From Acanthosepion esculentum (lineage: Eukaryota; Mollusca; Cephalopoda; Sepiida; Sepiidae), in assembly GCA_964036315.1 (NCBI GenBank), contig OZ038498.1:6074278-6138277 (forward strand): a DNA stretch of 64,000 bases, in the 5' to 3' direction. Positions 22,801 to 34,620 of this stretch are shown here, piece after piece. How positions within the stretch are numbered: position 1 is the first letter of the stretch; every line of letters begins with the position of its first letter. Under the pieces are notes generated by a model. It searched no databases and had not been told where the DNA came from. It was given only the letters and a program-made list of their open reading frames with translations. The translations under genes and the position numbers were made by a program.

Positions 22801-22870
22801 AGGGCCAGATTAAGACCCATCGAGGTCATAAGCAATTAAAAGATTTTGGTTCCCCCCCCCCCCATCTACG
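22801..22870 (+). repeat. Possible hAT 5' terminus and poly-C run
   Basis: CAGGGCCAGATTAAGACCCA at 22801 resembles a hAT terminal sequence (CAGGGCCGGATTAAG type). The matching right end was not found. A run of 13 C follows near 22850. Confidence 0.35.
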
Positions 22871-23108
22871 AATTAAGTAAATGAAATTAAGTGAATTAAG
22901 AGAAAGAAAATTATGGTATTTTTAATTTTGTGTTTGTTTGTTTTTCATTTTCAAAAAATGTTCCCAAATCAACATGCAGTCAATCACCGAACATAGGTGA
23001 AAATGCCTACTAGACATTCATCCCTGCATAAACAAATTTTTATCATACACTTACGCACATGAATGATGCACGCAGATGCTGCTTGACAAAACTGATGCAC
23101 ATGAAGTT

Positions 23109-23472
23109 GGTGCTACTACAGTACGATATCTACCATCCATTTTGTAGTATAGTATGATATCTACTATTCATTTTCTACTCTGGTATGATATTTACCGACT
23201 GTGGAAGTATGAAATATGTTAGGGTTGGGGCTAAAGGCAGTGAACTGATTTTGTACTAAAAATCATTAACAATTTTTTGTAGAAAAAAAAAAAATCAAAA
23301 AATATCAAATACTGATTTTAATGTTTGTAAACCGATTTGATATCATTTTTAAAAAAATCCAGTAAACAGGTCATCGTTTTTCCTGAACATTTTCCAGCAA
23401 TAAGGATTGCATCGTCATTTTATGGTAGGTTGCAAATGTCTCGGTAGATATCATACTATTGCAGCACCATAA
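23109..23472. mobile_element. MITE with TIR GGTGCTRCWRYAGTAYGATATCTACC
   Basis: The left end near 23109-23136 reads TTGGTGCTACTACAG, then TACGATATCTACC. The right end near 23443-23472 is its reverse complement with about three substitutions. Just inside the left end two further copies of the AGTATGATATCTAC block follow at about 30-37 bases. There is no coding frame and the superfamily is unknown. Confidence 0.6.
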
Positions 23473-23479
23473 AGTTCGC

Positions 23480-24900
23480 TAAACCAATGAAAAACAAACA
23501 CAAAATTAAAAATACTAGAATTTTTTTCTCTTGCAAATTTAATTCCCTGATGAAGCTTTAATAGAAGTGAAATATGTTAGATTTATAACTGTTTACTGTA
23601 TATATATTCTTCCCTGTGCAGTGCATGTCCTCAAAGACAGATATCTATATGCCTAAAGGCAATTAAGACTCTGAAGATGAAGTTCCATTCATTGACACGT
23701 TTATTAAAGACTGAAAGAATAAAACTAGAAAAAGAAATAAAAATTACATAAGACTAATTTGTCTGAAAATAATAAACAAACAAGGGTAATGAGAAATATG
23801 AGAAGACATCTGGAGGCTTGAATGTAGAAGAACGAAGACCATTTGTCTAAATGGGTAAAGAAATGTAGTAAATACTTTGTTTACATGAATATGTATAAAG
23901 TTTTCTACAAGTGGATACATTCTGAGGTTGCAGTGAGTTCACGGAAAAGAAAGTAGGTTACATTTTGCAACAGTGTATACGGACAGTGGACACACACACA
24001 CACACGTATAAAATATGGCTACTTTAAACAAATGTCCAAATAATAACATGGAAATAAATTAGACAAAAATGTAGAGAAAAAAAGGTATTAAAATTTACAA
24101 ATCAGTTATGGTTAACATTGGGGGTGAGATTAGGAAGATGATAAAACTACTGACCACATATTTGGTGTCATGCCTTTATTGTGAGCGGTTCCAGTGATAT
24201 ACTAAGGGCTAACTTGACATTGTCAAAAATGGTGACCAATTTAAAAGGTACCTGAACTACAAAAGGGACAAAAAAAGGAAAGTAAAACAATACAGTTTAT
24301 ATATGTATGTATGTACGTATGTATGTACACACTCTCTCACACATATATGAGAGGGAGGGGATTTGGAGCTGAATAAATGGAACATCACTAAATAGAAATG
24401 ATGATAAAATAGATCTGATTCTAGTTATTTTCACCTTTTTGTTTTATATTTAATGTCATTAGGAAAGTCATAAGCTCCACACTCCTAAATTCATTATCTC
24501 ATAATTTTGTTACTGGTAAATATATATTATAGAGAGGAAGACAATATTATACAGTTCTTTTGTATAATAATTTGGCTCTGATCACAGATTCCTCAAGATA
24601 ATTGGTATTTTATATGCAAATAAATGTCCTTACGTCTTATGGATAAATATTTTTGTAGTTTGTGGGAAATTGTGCGTAGATTTTAAGTCATGGTATAAGA
24701 ACCCGTTTTTGATTTGGATATACGGACTAATAATTAATTTTCAATTTGTAAATGAATGTGTTCTTGTTTTTTTATGCTTAAATTTTATAAATAAATTAAA
24801 ATTGTCATGAGAAAATCTATATCTATAAATGTATTATATAAATATAATGTCTTAAAGAAAATGTCTTTGTTTTAGAAAAATTAATTAAAAAATATTTTTT
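23480..24900. other. Probable intron with short simple repeats
   Basis: No repeat family recognised apart from (CA)n at 23991-24004 and a TATG/TACG run at 24303-24327. If the exon at 24.9 kb is real, this is part of the intron before it. Confidence 0.4.
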
Positions 24901-24913
24901 TGTAGTATTACAG

Positions 24914-24964
24914 AATGCTTTGTGGTGACCGGTGTGTGTCGCAAGTTGTCAAAGTTGGAACGAA
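24914..24964 (+). CDS. Penultimate coding exon of an unidentified gene
   Basis: A 51-base exon bounded by TTGTAGTATTACAG and the donor GTAAGT. It is clearly less AT-rich than the flanks. In the frame where the first A completes a codon, it reads MLCGDRCVSQVVKVGT and leaves two bases (AA) that join the T of the next exon to give N; the next exon is then open for 21 more codons to TAA. The frame shifted by one (CFVVTGVCRKLSKLER) hits TAG at once after splicing, and the remaining frame has an internal TGA, so the first frame is preferred. The M is internal, not a start. No domain is recognised and no upstream exon was found in the window. Confidence 0.6.
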
Positions 24965-25489
24965 GTAAGTACTTAGTCAAAATATCATTTTATAGTCCTA
25001 TGTTCAAAATGTCTGTTTATCTTTAAGCAACTTTATTTTTGCTGGTTTATAAATGCTTCATGATTTTTATGCTTATCTGTTGTATAAAATGATCAGGCTG
25101 AATATTGTAAACATTTTTTTTATACAGTAAATAAATTGTTGGATTTCATTTATGATCATTTAATTCTTTTCCAGATTGAAATTGCATTGATGTCTAAAGG
25201 TTTAGACTATTTGATTTCAATAATTAATCCTCTCTGATCAAATTTGCAGATATTAAAATCAGTTTTAATATTGTAGCAAGCATAATCTCAATCATTAACC
25301 CAGTCATCTGCTACTAAACAAACAAAAAAAATGTGTTACTGATTAGTTAAGTATTAAAAAATAACTTTTATAACTCATTGTCTCAAAAGCTGCACTGGAA
25401 GTTGATTGCCTCTAAATCTATTTTTGTATAATTGTCTCTAGTATTTTAAAAATCTTGCAAAACTTTATTATCTTCTCTTTTGTTTATAG
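24965..25489 (+). other. Intron, 525 bases, GT-AG
   Basis: It starts with GTAAGTACTT and ends with a pyrimidine-rich TCTTCTCTTTTGTTTATAG. Short for this window, where other introns must be many kilobases. Confidence 0.6.
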
Positions 25490-25556
25490 TATAGTTTGGA
25501 GAAATGGGGGACCCCTGTTAAAAAGAATCACAGGTCGTCTGATTCCTCTTGAGTAA
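25490..25556 (+). CDS. Terminal coding exon of the same gene
   Basis: It follows a strong polypyrimidine acceptor. Spliced to 24914-24964 it continues the frame as N, then IVWRNGGPLLKRITG, then RLIPLE and the stop TAA at 25554-25556. The joined C-terminus is basic and contains no repeat or transposon motif. I do not recognise the protein. The case rests on four independent agreements: acceptor, donor, compatible phase, and AATAAA signals at a plausible distance downstream. A transcript or an orthologous protein ending in this sequence would settle it. Confidence 0.62.
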
Positions 25557-25985
25557 CCAACTTTGTGGTCAACTTCCATCAGATGATCGTTGATAGATTT
25601 TAAAATGTTAAACCTTAACTGATTTGCCATTAAAAATGTGTAAGGAACTTAGCTTTCATAGGCTACTCTCCTTATTTTAACTGAAGGTTGTTTATAAAGA
25701 AAAAGCAGTAGAAAATTTCTATTGTATCATTTATTTTGGTCATGGGTTGAAATATATATATATAGAATGTATAATTCTCAAGCACACATACATCTTTCTT
25801 TTGAACATGTATATCTGTACAGACAAGCTTAGCCAAATACATCCTCTCTTGTGTGTGTGCGTACAAGTGTTATTGAATTGAATCAATAATGTTTCATTTG
25901 TTATTGTATTTTTCTAATTTCTAAAGTAGTTGTACATCTAAATAAATCAAAATTGTGAATAAACTGTCCAAAGTTTCTGTTTTTG
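25557..25985 (+). other. Probable 3' UTR
   Basis: AT-rich non-coding sequence between the stop codon and the polyadenylation signals. It contains a short TA run at 25751-25764. The minus-strand frame at 25672-25866 is not supported. Confidence 0.5.
25941..25963 (+). promoter_or_regulatory. Polyadenylation signals, AATAAA twice
   Basis: AATAAA occurs at 25941-25946 and 25958-25963, about 390 bases after the TAA. Cleavage would be expected 10-30 bases farther on, in a region with TGTCC and GTTTCTGTTTTTG, a U/GU-rich context. Confidence 0.55.
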
Positions 25986-26149
25986 CTTGAGTACTTTAAC
26001 CATTTCAGTCATTATCAAGAACTGAATGTTGTCGGTATTCTAGGCAAAAGCTTTGTTAGCTACATTTTGGCACTGTATTTTTTTTTTCTTTTTGAAAGAT
26101 ACAATTCATATTGAATTATGTAATGAATTCTCGTGTCCTTTGGAAGATT

Positions 26150-26560
26150 GCATCTACAAAATCAGTAGAAAAATATTCTGATATTAGCCCCATATATACA
26201 CCACACTCTCATCGGTTAACTTGTCACTTGATCATCACCAACTATCAAAATATGATTAAAATTAAGGGTTGGCTACATATTTCCAAGCACACCTGTCTGT
26301 CCAGACAGCTAGCCAATCCTTGCTACACATGTCTGTCTATATTTGGTGAACTTACACAAACCCAACCCGTGGTTTCTACTGTTATTCAGCTGAGCAGAGC
26401 CTAGTTGCATAATCTGGCATGATCAACAGTTTGAATAAGGCCAGTCTACTCAAACCCTTGATCAGGATGACTCATGACTTTGCACAACTATTACTGGTTT
26501 CTGAACATTTTCATCTACCCTATTTAACTCAGAAGGCTTGAATCAATCTGTGGTATGCTT
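26150..26560. repeat. Dispersed repeat, relative at 41.96-42.12 kb
   Basis: GCTGAGCAGAGCCTAGTT, AAGGCCAG, AAACCCT and ATGACTCATGACTTTGCACAA recur as GCTGAGCAGACCTTAGTT, AAGGCCAG, AAACCCT and TAACTTGCGACTTCATGC at 41969-42080. Diverged members of one family; class unknown. Confidence 0.45.
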
Positions 26561-26799
26561 TTCAGGTATGGTGCTGCATGCTGGGATCAATTCTAACAAC
26601 TCTGCCATGTTCCCATTAATACAGCTGTTAACATAAGACAAATAGTAGATAATACTAAACAGCACTCACTGTAAGGAAGATCTCAAAATATTTGAAGCAA
26701 AAGAAACAACGCATTAAATAACTGTAGTGAAAATTGGAACGAAAATAATCACCCACCTGATCGCAAATGGCAGTGTATATGTTCTGCGTGCAAGGTTTA

Positions 26800-27165
26800 T
26801 TTTTTGACTGGAAAAAACATGGCTGCCCCCAGCAAGCTTATATTGCGAATGGTCACGTATCTTCTTGCGGGCGGTCGCGTGAAACCACGGAAAGTGAATT
26901 CACACATGCAAATGAAGGAAGGCAGAAAAGAACATAAAAACGCTGAACACTTGTCACTGGGAGAGATAGAAAAAAATAGTCTCTTTTGCAACGTTGGAGG
27001 AGAATCGTGTAAAGGAGAAAGCAGAGGCGCAGGAAGAGATTATTGAGAACAAATTGAGGAAGTTTATCAGTCGTTGCGATTTTACACCAGGCGCACCAAG
27101 AGAATAGTGTGTTTGTTCAGGAAGTTTGTCGGTCGTCGCAGATTTGCATCCGGCACAATAACTTT
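26800..27165. other. GC-richer, CpG-containing island with a 40-bp direct repeat
   Basis: This is the segment richest in CpG outside the transposons. A plus-strand frame from 26819 starts AACATGGCTGCCCCCAGC and stays open to a stop near 27045, with no recognised domain. AGGAAGTTTRTCRGTCGTYG appears at 27058 and again at 27119, followed by similar TTTRCAYC and GGCRCA blocks. It may be a first exon and promoter, or an LTR/retroelement fragment: the motif GGAAAAAACATGGCTGCC recurs inside the solo LTR at 46.0 kb. Confidence 0.3.
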
Positions 27166-27210
27166 CCCCATATTAGACAATAATTTAAAGTGCATATAAA
27201 ATATTTGAGA

Positions 27211-27237
<27 letters not shown>
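27211..27237. repeat. (TA)n microsatellite
   Basis: Uninterrupted TA units. Confidence 0.9.
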
Positions 27238-27243
<6 letters not shown>

Positions 27244-27424
27244 TGATATGTATAAAGTTTTTAATACATTTTTACTGATGCAATTAAGCATTGTCAAGCT
27301 GTTCTACACATGATGTCACTTATATATTGTATATATTATATTATTATACACATACATTTGAATTTGCATTGTAGTATTCCAAAAATAAAATGCCTATATT
27401 GAACCAGGAACTGACAGCCAGACA

Positions 27425-27760
27425 CCAGTACATGAGATTTGATTATAGTGGTGAAGGCTTTGTGCAGAACCATCCACACTTTTTGATGGGCCGAATACAG
27501 AGACCTGGTGCACTAAGTGCCACAAGGTCCCCAAACAACCCTCCACTGGTTTTGAATTCAGAGTTGTCCATCTCTTAGAACAGTTGCCATCCAAGGCTAT
27601 GGAACTCAGTCTATTTACCCATAGCTGGAGAGAGAAGAAGAGGATTCACTCCTTTCCCAAGGGTATTAGCACATAAGAGAATATAATGGATTCGACTGAA
27701 ATTCATCAGTCTGAGCCTCTAACCATTTAAATTAATTTCGGTTGAGGTTTGAGCTGGTAA
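27425..27760 (-). repeat. tRNA-type SINE, long copy with truncated head
   Basis: In the orientation of the 36.3 kb copy it holds TTTTGAATTCAGAGTT, CATAGCTGGAGAGA and TTCCCAAGGGTATT, plus a further 3' part beginning GATTTGATTATAGTGGTGAAGG that also occurs near 15034. On the minus strand ATGGTTAGAGGCTCAGAC stands where the tRNA head should be. Confidence 0.55.
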
Positions 27761-27879
27761 ACAGTGACTATTTAAGCTAATATAGCATGACTCTTTGGCA
27801 GAATTGAGTCACTGTCAGTCACTGTGTGTTTATCTAAATTTAAAAATAAACACGCTAAAATTCACCTTCATCCCTGCCG

Positions 27880-28012
27880 TGAGCCGACGGCTTAGTGGGA
27901 GAAGTTCCGACTGACGCCAATTCAGTCGGGTTTCGATCCTAGCTAGAGGCAACCAGACGTCTAGCCACATTGGTGAGCTGTGAAACAGCGAACAGTCTGT
28001 TTGTGGATGATA

Positions 28013-28013
<1 letters not shown>
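27880..28013 (+). repeat. tRNA-derived SINE ending in (TA)n
   Basis: GAGCCGACGGCTTAGTGGGAG fits the A-box region and GTCGGGTTTCGATCCTAG the B-box region, 30-40 bases apart as in a tRNA gene. About 70 bases of body follow (GGCAACCAGACG, TTGGTGAGCTG) before the TA array. It belongs to a different tRNA-headed family from those at 36, 38.8 and 54 kb. Confidence 0.6.

Positions 28014-28015
<2 letters not shown>

Positions 28016-28059
<44 letters not shown>
28016..28059. repeat. (TA)n microsatellite
   Basis: Uninterrupted TA units directly after the SINE. Confidence 0.95.
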
Positions 28060-28061
<2 letters not shown>

Positions 28062-28400
28062 AATAACTGTATATAAATTTTTCTGTATCGGGAACACTTT
28101 TGAAATAAAAGTTGTATGACAAATTGGAAAAGTTTTTGGAGGGCATTTCAACTGTTAGGACTTCGTTGGACAGAGTTTTTTTATGTTCATGAATATGAAC
28201 GAGAAATGCTGGGAGTTCCAAAATTTAGCAATAACTTTTTCTTTTCTTTTTTTTTCAATCTATCCAATTCATCTGGATTCTTTTTCTTTGTGTTTCCATC
28301 ACATTTGTTACTATTCCACATTGTGATAACAGAAAATCTGTCAAGGATGGTGATATTGTCTTAAGAACCTGACATAAATTTATTGTAGATGAACTAGTGA
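28060..28400 (+). repeat. Dispersed repeat, relative at 55.88-56.20 kb
   Basis: CCACATTGTGATAACAGA, TCTGTCAAGGATGGTGA, AAGAACCTGACATAAATTTA and TTGTAGATGA match 56075-56150 in order, and upstream TTGGAAAAGTTTTTGGAGGGC matches TTGAAAATGTTTTTGGGTGCC near 55942. Class not recognised. Confidence 0.6.
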
Positions 28401-28821
28401 TTAGAAAACTTTCTACACACATACACACATATATAATTATAATATATCACACTTACAGTACTAGTGTTAATAAAACAGTGCTCGATGTAATGCAACAGAG
28501 CTATTAAGTATATATTAATAAATATACATATTATCCCTCACCGGTTGCACGTCTCGGAGTTTCAGGCACAAGGCAAAATCTTTGGGTCCTGAGTATGGAC
28601 ATACTGTTATGCAATTTGAATTATATATGCTTATCACAATATTGATGTAGTTATATATTACACTGCAATTACAATGATAATATCTATATCTTGTATATAT
28701 ATATATATATAAATAAAAAGAAAGAACAGTAAGATATAAAATCCGGTGTTCTTATAGATATTTTTATTTTTACACAATAGTGCTCAATGTAAATTTACAG
28801 AGCATTAATATAATAAATTAA

Positions 28822-28952
28822 AAATTCGCTTGACGAGGAAATGGAACTAATGTCTTTAATTTAATAACAAAATTAAATTCAAAGGCTTTAGCTTCCATTT
28901 TTGAAACTTGGTTATCACTGTGTAGCGAAAAAAAACATATTTTAAATCAATT

Positions 28953-28955
<3 letters not shown>
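28822..28955. repeat. Dispersed repeat, relative of 232-350
   Basis: TTCGCTTGACGAGGAAATGG, TTTTGAAACTTGG and GTAGCGAA mirror the first repeat of the window. It also ends against a (TA)n array. Confidence 0.45.

Positions 28956-29029
<74 letters not shown>
28954..29029. repeat. (TA)n microsatellite
   Basis: About 38 TA units. Confidence 0.95.
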
Positions 29030-29035
<6 letters not shown>

Positions 29036-29354
29036 ATCTATTGGGAGCTTGTGGGGAAACCAGCCCTCCCAGTTTTTTTGCTTTGAGCTGATGTTTTAGG
29101 TTATTTACAATCCTGTCCTTTAGTGCACTTTATTTATTTATTGTTCCCTTATTTAATTCATTTACTTATTTCTTTATTTTGGTATTTGAAATAAACTTTA
29201 TTAAATTTGATTTATGGGGTGTTATTTAGACTTTTAAGTTGTGATGTGGTTGTAGGAATAAACTTTTTCAAATATCAGAATTTCAAACTGAAGAAAATAT
29301 GAAAAAAAAAATCATAAACCAATATAAAATATTTACCTTCACTAATTTTTGATA

Positions 29355-30690
29355 TCTTGGTTTAAAATGAATTTTTATAAATGAAAAAGATTTCTTGAAG
29401 TTTTCTTTTTAGCTCTAATTGAAGGCTAAAGGATTCAATTTACTATTTCTAGTAAACAAAATACTCTGGTTTATTTCAAACAGAAATCATATTGATTGGA
29501 ATTGATTCTTTTTTTCTAAAATAGCTGATTAGTACACATTTTTTAGTTGCCTTTCATCACAATGTAATTCTCTGTATTAAAAAATCTTAAAAATAAAATA
29601 TACTTTCTGAAACTTTATTTGAGGAATATTAGCTTATTTAAAGTATAATTAATCTGATTAAAAAAAAACTATTTAAGTTTAAAATAAGAAAAATGGATTT
29701 TTAAATCAAACAGTAGCAGTTTGTTTTAACTAACAGCAACAATTCTTATATAATTAATGAGTAGTGACAAATGCTGATAAGGTGTTGACAGTTTTATTGT
29801 TGTACTATGGAGACTTATCTGTTAAAATATAATTTTAGAAAATGATGGGTTAGCCCCTTTTTTATATAACTTTTAAATACTCAGTAATCTTAAAAATGTT
29901 GGAAAATATTCTCTGTAATCTAATTTTAGGAATGTTGATTTTAAATTTACTATAGTCATTGCTCTTATTTTCTGGTAATGTCATGTATGATCAACCATAC
30001 TTTCAAAAATGGGCACATGATATATTTTATATACATAAAAAAATTTAAAATTATTTTAAAATCTTGGTGCAAAATGATTTCAAATTTTGATTAGTAAATA
30101 TAATTTTCACTTAATAACAATATCATCTAACCAGATGAAAGTAATGTAGAATTTTAAATGATTTATATATAAGTTATTATATATTATAAATTATTATATG
30201 TTATATATTATTATATATTATAAATTAAGGAAAAATAAAAAGCAATTCTTGTAAAAATTCATTATTCATCAAAAAATTTTCTTACGGCAATAGTGTCTTT
30301 AATAAATCTTATTTATAAAAGCAATTAAAAGCTTTTCTAATTAAATAATGTCATAGTTTTATTGCATTTCTTATTTTATGATTCAGAGCAGATTTCAGGA
30401 AAATGTCTAGTAGTTTGAAAATTAAAGAAACAATTGATGATTTACATTCTCCAAGGAGTCCTGCTAATAAAAAACATTTGGGGATGAAAATTTAATTTCT
30501 TGAAATATCATGAAATTAATTAAGTGGTGTGGTAACATATTTAAAGAAAAAAAATATTTTTACCAAGATTTTCTAAAAAAAACAAAAAAAATTCAAAAAT
30601 AATTTCATTCATTTGTGAATAAGATCTGAAAATTTTATTAAAATATGACAATTATTTGATTTTTGCAATAATTTCCAAATCAATGTTTTT
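29355..30690 (-). repeat. Dispersed repeat, inverse copy of 13.76-14.93 kb
   Basis: Collinear with the reverse complement of the 13.8-14.9 kb repeat (blocks listed there). It is somewhat longer through insertions, for example around 30170-30230 where a TTATATATTA cluster is found. No coding frame. Confidence 0.75.
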
Positions 30691-31055
30691 CCCCTGAAAA
30701 ATGGTGCAAAAACATTTATCATAAATATTATGCTGATTGCTGACGCAAAGAAAAAAAGATTTTTACCCAAACTTTCAAACAAGTGAGAAATGATTAAAAA
30801 TTTAATAAAATAACAAAATACTTTAGTCTTTACTCTTAATAATAACAAACATTTTGACAATAAAACTTTGTTTTTATTAAGTTTGGGCGCATTTTTTCAT
30901 CATGCCATGCTGTTTTTTCAGTGTAGAAGTGGCGGTACCTATTATAAGATAATAATTGAAATAAGCAAACTAACAGTCAGGATTATATATTGGCATGAAA
31001 CAAAAGAAGTGGGAATGACCAATTTTTCCTCCTGCTCTCTCATTCCATAAGACCC

Positions 31056-31380
31056 CAGTGACATATATATTGTATCAAAAATTCTTTTACAAAATTTTGG
31101 GGTGGATTCCTCAAACCAAAACAAGGATAACAAAAGTCTATATGAACATATGTTTTCATTTTTGAGTTATTAAGTTTATGGTAGATACTGTTAAATGTAC
31201 AATCCAAAATACAATCCCAAAAAAACTTTGGGGGCAGGTTCCTGATCCTACCATAAACTTTCTTTAAACTTAACTCAAAAATGAAGGATTTGTAAGCATA
31301 TGTTTATACGGACTTTTGTCCTTGTTTTGGTATGAGGAACCTGCCCCCAAAGTTTGTAAAAGTATTTTTGATACACACTG
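31056..31380. mobile_element. MITE with long inverted repeats
   Basis: The right end, read inverted, is CAGTGTGTATCAAAAATAC, then TTTTACAAACTTTGGGGGCA. The left end is CAGTG plus a short TA insertion, then GTATCAAAAATTC, TTTTACAAAATTTTGGGG. The arms continue for about 120 bases with CCAAAACAAGGA and ACATATG. A third partial copy of ACTTTGGGGGCAGGTTCCTGAT lies near 31224, in the centre. No coding capacity. The CAGTG ends suggest a cut-and-paste DNA transposon. Confidence 0.7.

Positions 31381-31455
<75 letters not shown>
31380..31455. repeat. (TA)n microsatellite
   Basis: TA units with one TATG interruption, starting at the right end of the MITE. Confidence 0.95.
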
Positions 31456-31460
<5 letters not shown>

Positions 31461-31581
31461 CTTGTGCAAGATCTGAAGATTGCTTGAGGTGTGTAACTGA
31501 CAGTAACCATGCAGTGTTAATCTCCATACTGTCTATAAAACACACACACAATCTAGTACACTGCAAGCAAGGGATCTATAT

Positions 31582-31972
31582 CAGGACTGGCCAAACTGCA
31601 GCTCACAAACCACATGCAGTTCTTTGACCATTAGTATGTTGGCTATGCTCCTTTTCTTTCATCACACTTAATATAAAAGTAAATTCCCATAGTTCTTTAC
31701 GCAATTAACTATGCTCATTATAGTTAAAAACAAACATCAGTCAAAATTTTGAAAACATTTGCTATATATACGTGTACGTTATGTTTAAAAAACTGCATAC
31801 ATGAATAAATATTATTGCATACATGCATTTTTTAATATTTATATAAATATTTTATAACAAAATGTGTATGTAACTAAAACGTGTAAATTATGTTAATATT
31901 TTGTGGCTTTGAAATATCTGAACTTCATCGTATGTTTTGCTCTTACATTAAGCAATTTTGACCACCCATCGT
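31582..31972. mobile_element. Possible hAT-like MITE
   Basis: CAGGACTGGCCAAACTGCAG at the left and GCAATTTTGACCACCCATCG at the right are imperfect inverted repeats of the hAT form (CAG..TGG.CAAA.TGC). No clear 8-bp duplication was found, so the right border is tentative. Confidence 0.4.
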
Positions 31973-31979
31973 TCATTTG

Positions 31980-34620
31980 AAACTGAATGAGAGGCCATGT
32001 TTTTTTTTAATTATTATTATAAAAGCACAATTTTCTTTCTTTTATCATTTTTTTTTATTGTGAAATCTCAATCTCTTTTTCTTTCTCTATTCTTTTGAAA
32101 CTCATATTTCAGCTCATATGCAGTGATACCAAATTTTGTTACGGATACAGTGATACTAAGCTTTTGTTTATGGCATGGTGTTCTTTATTTAAGGCCATGT
32201 CATTGTGCATCTCTTGCCTAGAACTGGAGGCCTATCTCAAATCTTGCCATTCTACTAGGAGCAAAGTTTTTAAATTTTGTTTCTGTTTGCAGTAGTTCAC
32301 TGCTATAGTCAGATTAAAAATAATGTTTGCTTTTTACATTTGGAATAACTTTAGCTTATTTAATTGAAGTAAGCGTAATTTTATTTCCTTTGGACTTGCT
32401 ATATTATTTTGTGTTTTCATTGCAAAAAAAATCTTATTTTTTGTGTAAAATTCGCTAAAAGAAAATGTAAATTAGGAAACCTTGTGTTTTGCTGCTTAGA
32501 AGTTAATTTTTTTTAACTTAAACTTAATATTTTTATTTATAAAACCAAATGCACTGATGATCAACTTTATTTTCATGTAATCTGTATTTCTGTTCATAAC
32601 AAATGAAAAAAAGTATGTTGAATTTTTACCACACTTCTTATACCAAAATGTAACATTTTAATTTTATTTGAGTTAAACAAATAATTTATTTGTTTAAATC
32701 AATAAAATTAAAATGTCAATTAATCCAACATTTTCTGTTCTATTCTTCTTAAAAGTTTTACAAAATCTCCCAAGAAAGCTAATTTTAATAATGTCTTGTT
32801 ATTTTTAGTTTTTAACAGACTTTTCTTCCAAAGACTTTTTTCTTAGCTGATGTTTTTATACTGCAATATGTATTTTTAAATACTGTTATTTGTTACATTA
32901 AGTTAATTTAATATTTTTCTGGATGATATTGTTACTCATAACAACAAATATTTTGATGATAAAATTTATTTTTTTATGAGTAATTTGTGATTATTTTTCT
33001 AAAAGGGATTTTTTAAAATGTTGAATTTTAATTTAGCTTACCAATAAAAAGCATAAAATAGGATCAAACGTGATATTTTATACGACAAAATTAAATGAAA
33101 AAAATCATTTATGAAGAACTTTCTGTAAAGTTAATGTCAAAATTAAATTCAATGAATTTAATCCAATATTTAGATATTTTAAACAAGGTGTACAAAATGT
33201 TAAACCTGCTGCTAATCCATACAATTTTAAGAGTCAGTTTTTTTCGACCGCTATGTTTCTACTTCTAAAAAAAGTATATGACAAAATAAGTCAGCATAAC
33301 AACAGTTACTTTAATTCTAAGCAATAAAATAAAAAAGTTACTTTTTTCATTTAGTTTTTTTACTGGAAACTTTTGCATGCACACCTAATATATTTGTCAT
33401 TAATGTAAGCATTTTATGGTGTTTACAACTTAATTATGAATATATCTTAATAGAAGTTCACAAATTCAATACTGAAAATCATAAGAGTAATCCGTATAGA
33501 TTTTCATTTATTAAAATTTAGATGTTACTTCTGAAAATGGTATATAAGAATGATTGTATGAATTCAACTAGATGGATTTAGAATAAAAAAAACAGTCAAT
33601 TTTTAACATGCATGATTAATTTCTTACAATATAATTACAAGACTATATGGTTGTGTAGTCATTTGTCAACAGTATGCATCTAAATTACTAAATATTAAAA
33701 TCAAGATACAGATTCTTTGTAATGTTTCCAGTCAAATTCATTTAATTTTTAAAAATTATAGTTCAAAATTAATTGTATAGTTTTATTAAACAGAAGTTAA
33801 GATTATATTTTGATCCTCCTAGGATGACTACTGTTAGGTTTCTCCTTGTTTATGGATTTCTTCCACCCCTGAGCAAATGTGTTGCTGTTACACAAAATGT
33901 TAATTAACACTGATATTTCTATCAGTATGATTTAAAATTTTAGATTAATTTCTTGCTTTTTATTAAACTTCTGCAGATGCACAAATGGAAGTTGTGAAGA
34001 GACGTCGTCCTAATTTTGGGACATGAATATATTAAAGTTAATAATATGTTCTTTTTTTAAATTTTTAGCAGAATTTTTTGTCTTTTTTAAGTAGAAATAA
34101 TTTAAATACAATATTTCTTTTTAAATAATATTTTGTCATAACCATCATTGTCACTTAGTTTCTAGACATTGCTTAAAACTTTACTTTTACATATTGTCAA
34201 TAATAAGTTGAAATACTTTTCTATTAAAATCGATGAATTGACAGAAAATGTAGTTTGTCATGAAATTACATAACTTTACCTTTTGAAGTTGATTGTTTGA
34301 AAAGGTTTGCTTACAATACCATGAAGTGGTAAATCAAGTTGGAAGATATGATATACAACTCTATATATCAGTCTAATTGTGGGTAATTGAAATGAGAAAA
34401 TAATGGAGAAAAAAACTGTTTCTTTTAGGCTAGTAGTAATGGTTTTATTGATGAAATCATATATGTAAGGAGGAAATAAAATATAACAAATTGTAAGTGG
34501 TGTTTGTTGTTCCGTCCTCTCACATATATAAAATTCCATTGATAAAACCATTATTTGTCTGAAGAAGTCCTTTCAAAGCATATGAAGTAGGAGTTTTCCA
34601 TTCAGGCATTCAGTTAGTCA
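31980..34620. other. Gene-free AT-rich stretch
   Basis: No gene supported. A palindrome centred near 32689 (TTAAACAAATAATTTATTTG and flanks) has arms of about 35 bases. Weak exon-like frames at 32113-32295 and 33977-34026 were judged insufficient. CTGAAGAAGTCCTTTC near 34549 resembles the retroposon tail motif seen elsewhere. Confidence 0.4.

Noticed and set aside
23622..23750. Possible exon after TTCCCTGTGCAG
   Set aside because: A 43-codon frame follows, but no donor, no family similarity and no phase link could be shown.
31270..31627. Several frames with long IYIYIY stretches
   Set aside because: They are translations of the (TA)n array and the MITE next to it; the same reason applies to frames at 9.4-9.7, 13.4, 27.1, 28.0, 49.4, 57.0 and 61.9 kb.
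32113..32295. Possible exon after CTCATATTTCAG
   Set aside because: The frame has no donor and ends at TAG after a second acceptor-like tract; composition is not distinctive.
33977..34026. Possible terminal exon (AQMEVVKRRRPNFGT then TGA) after TTCTGCAG
   Set aside because: It could be spliced in phase to 24964, but that exon has a much nearer partner at 25490 with polyadenylation signals. Alone the evidence is one acceptor.
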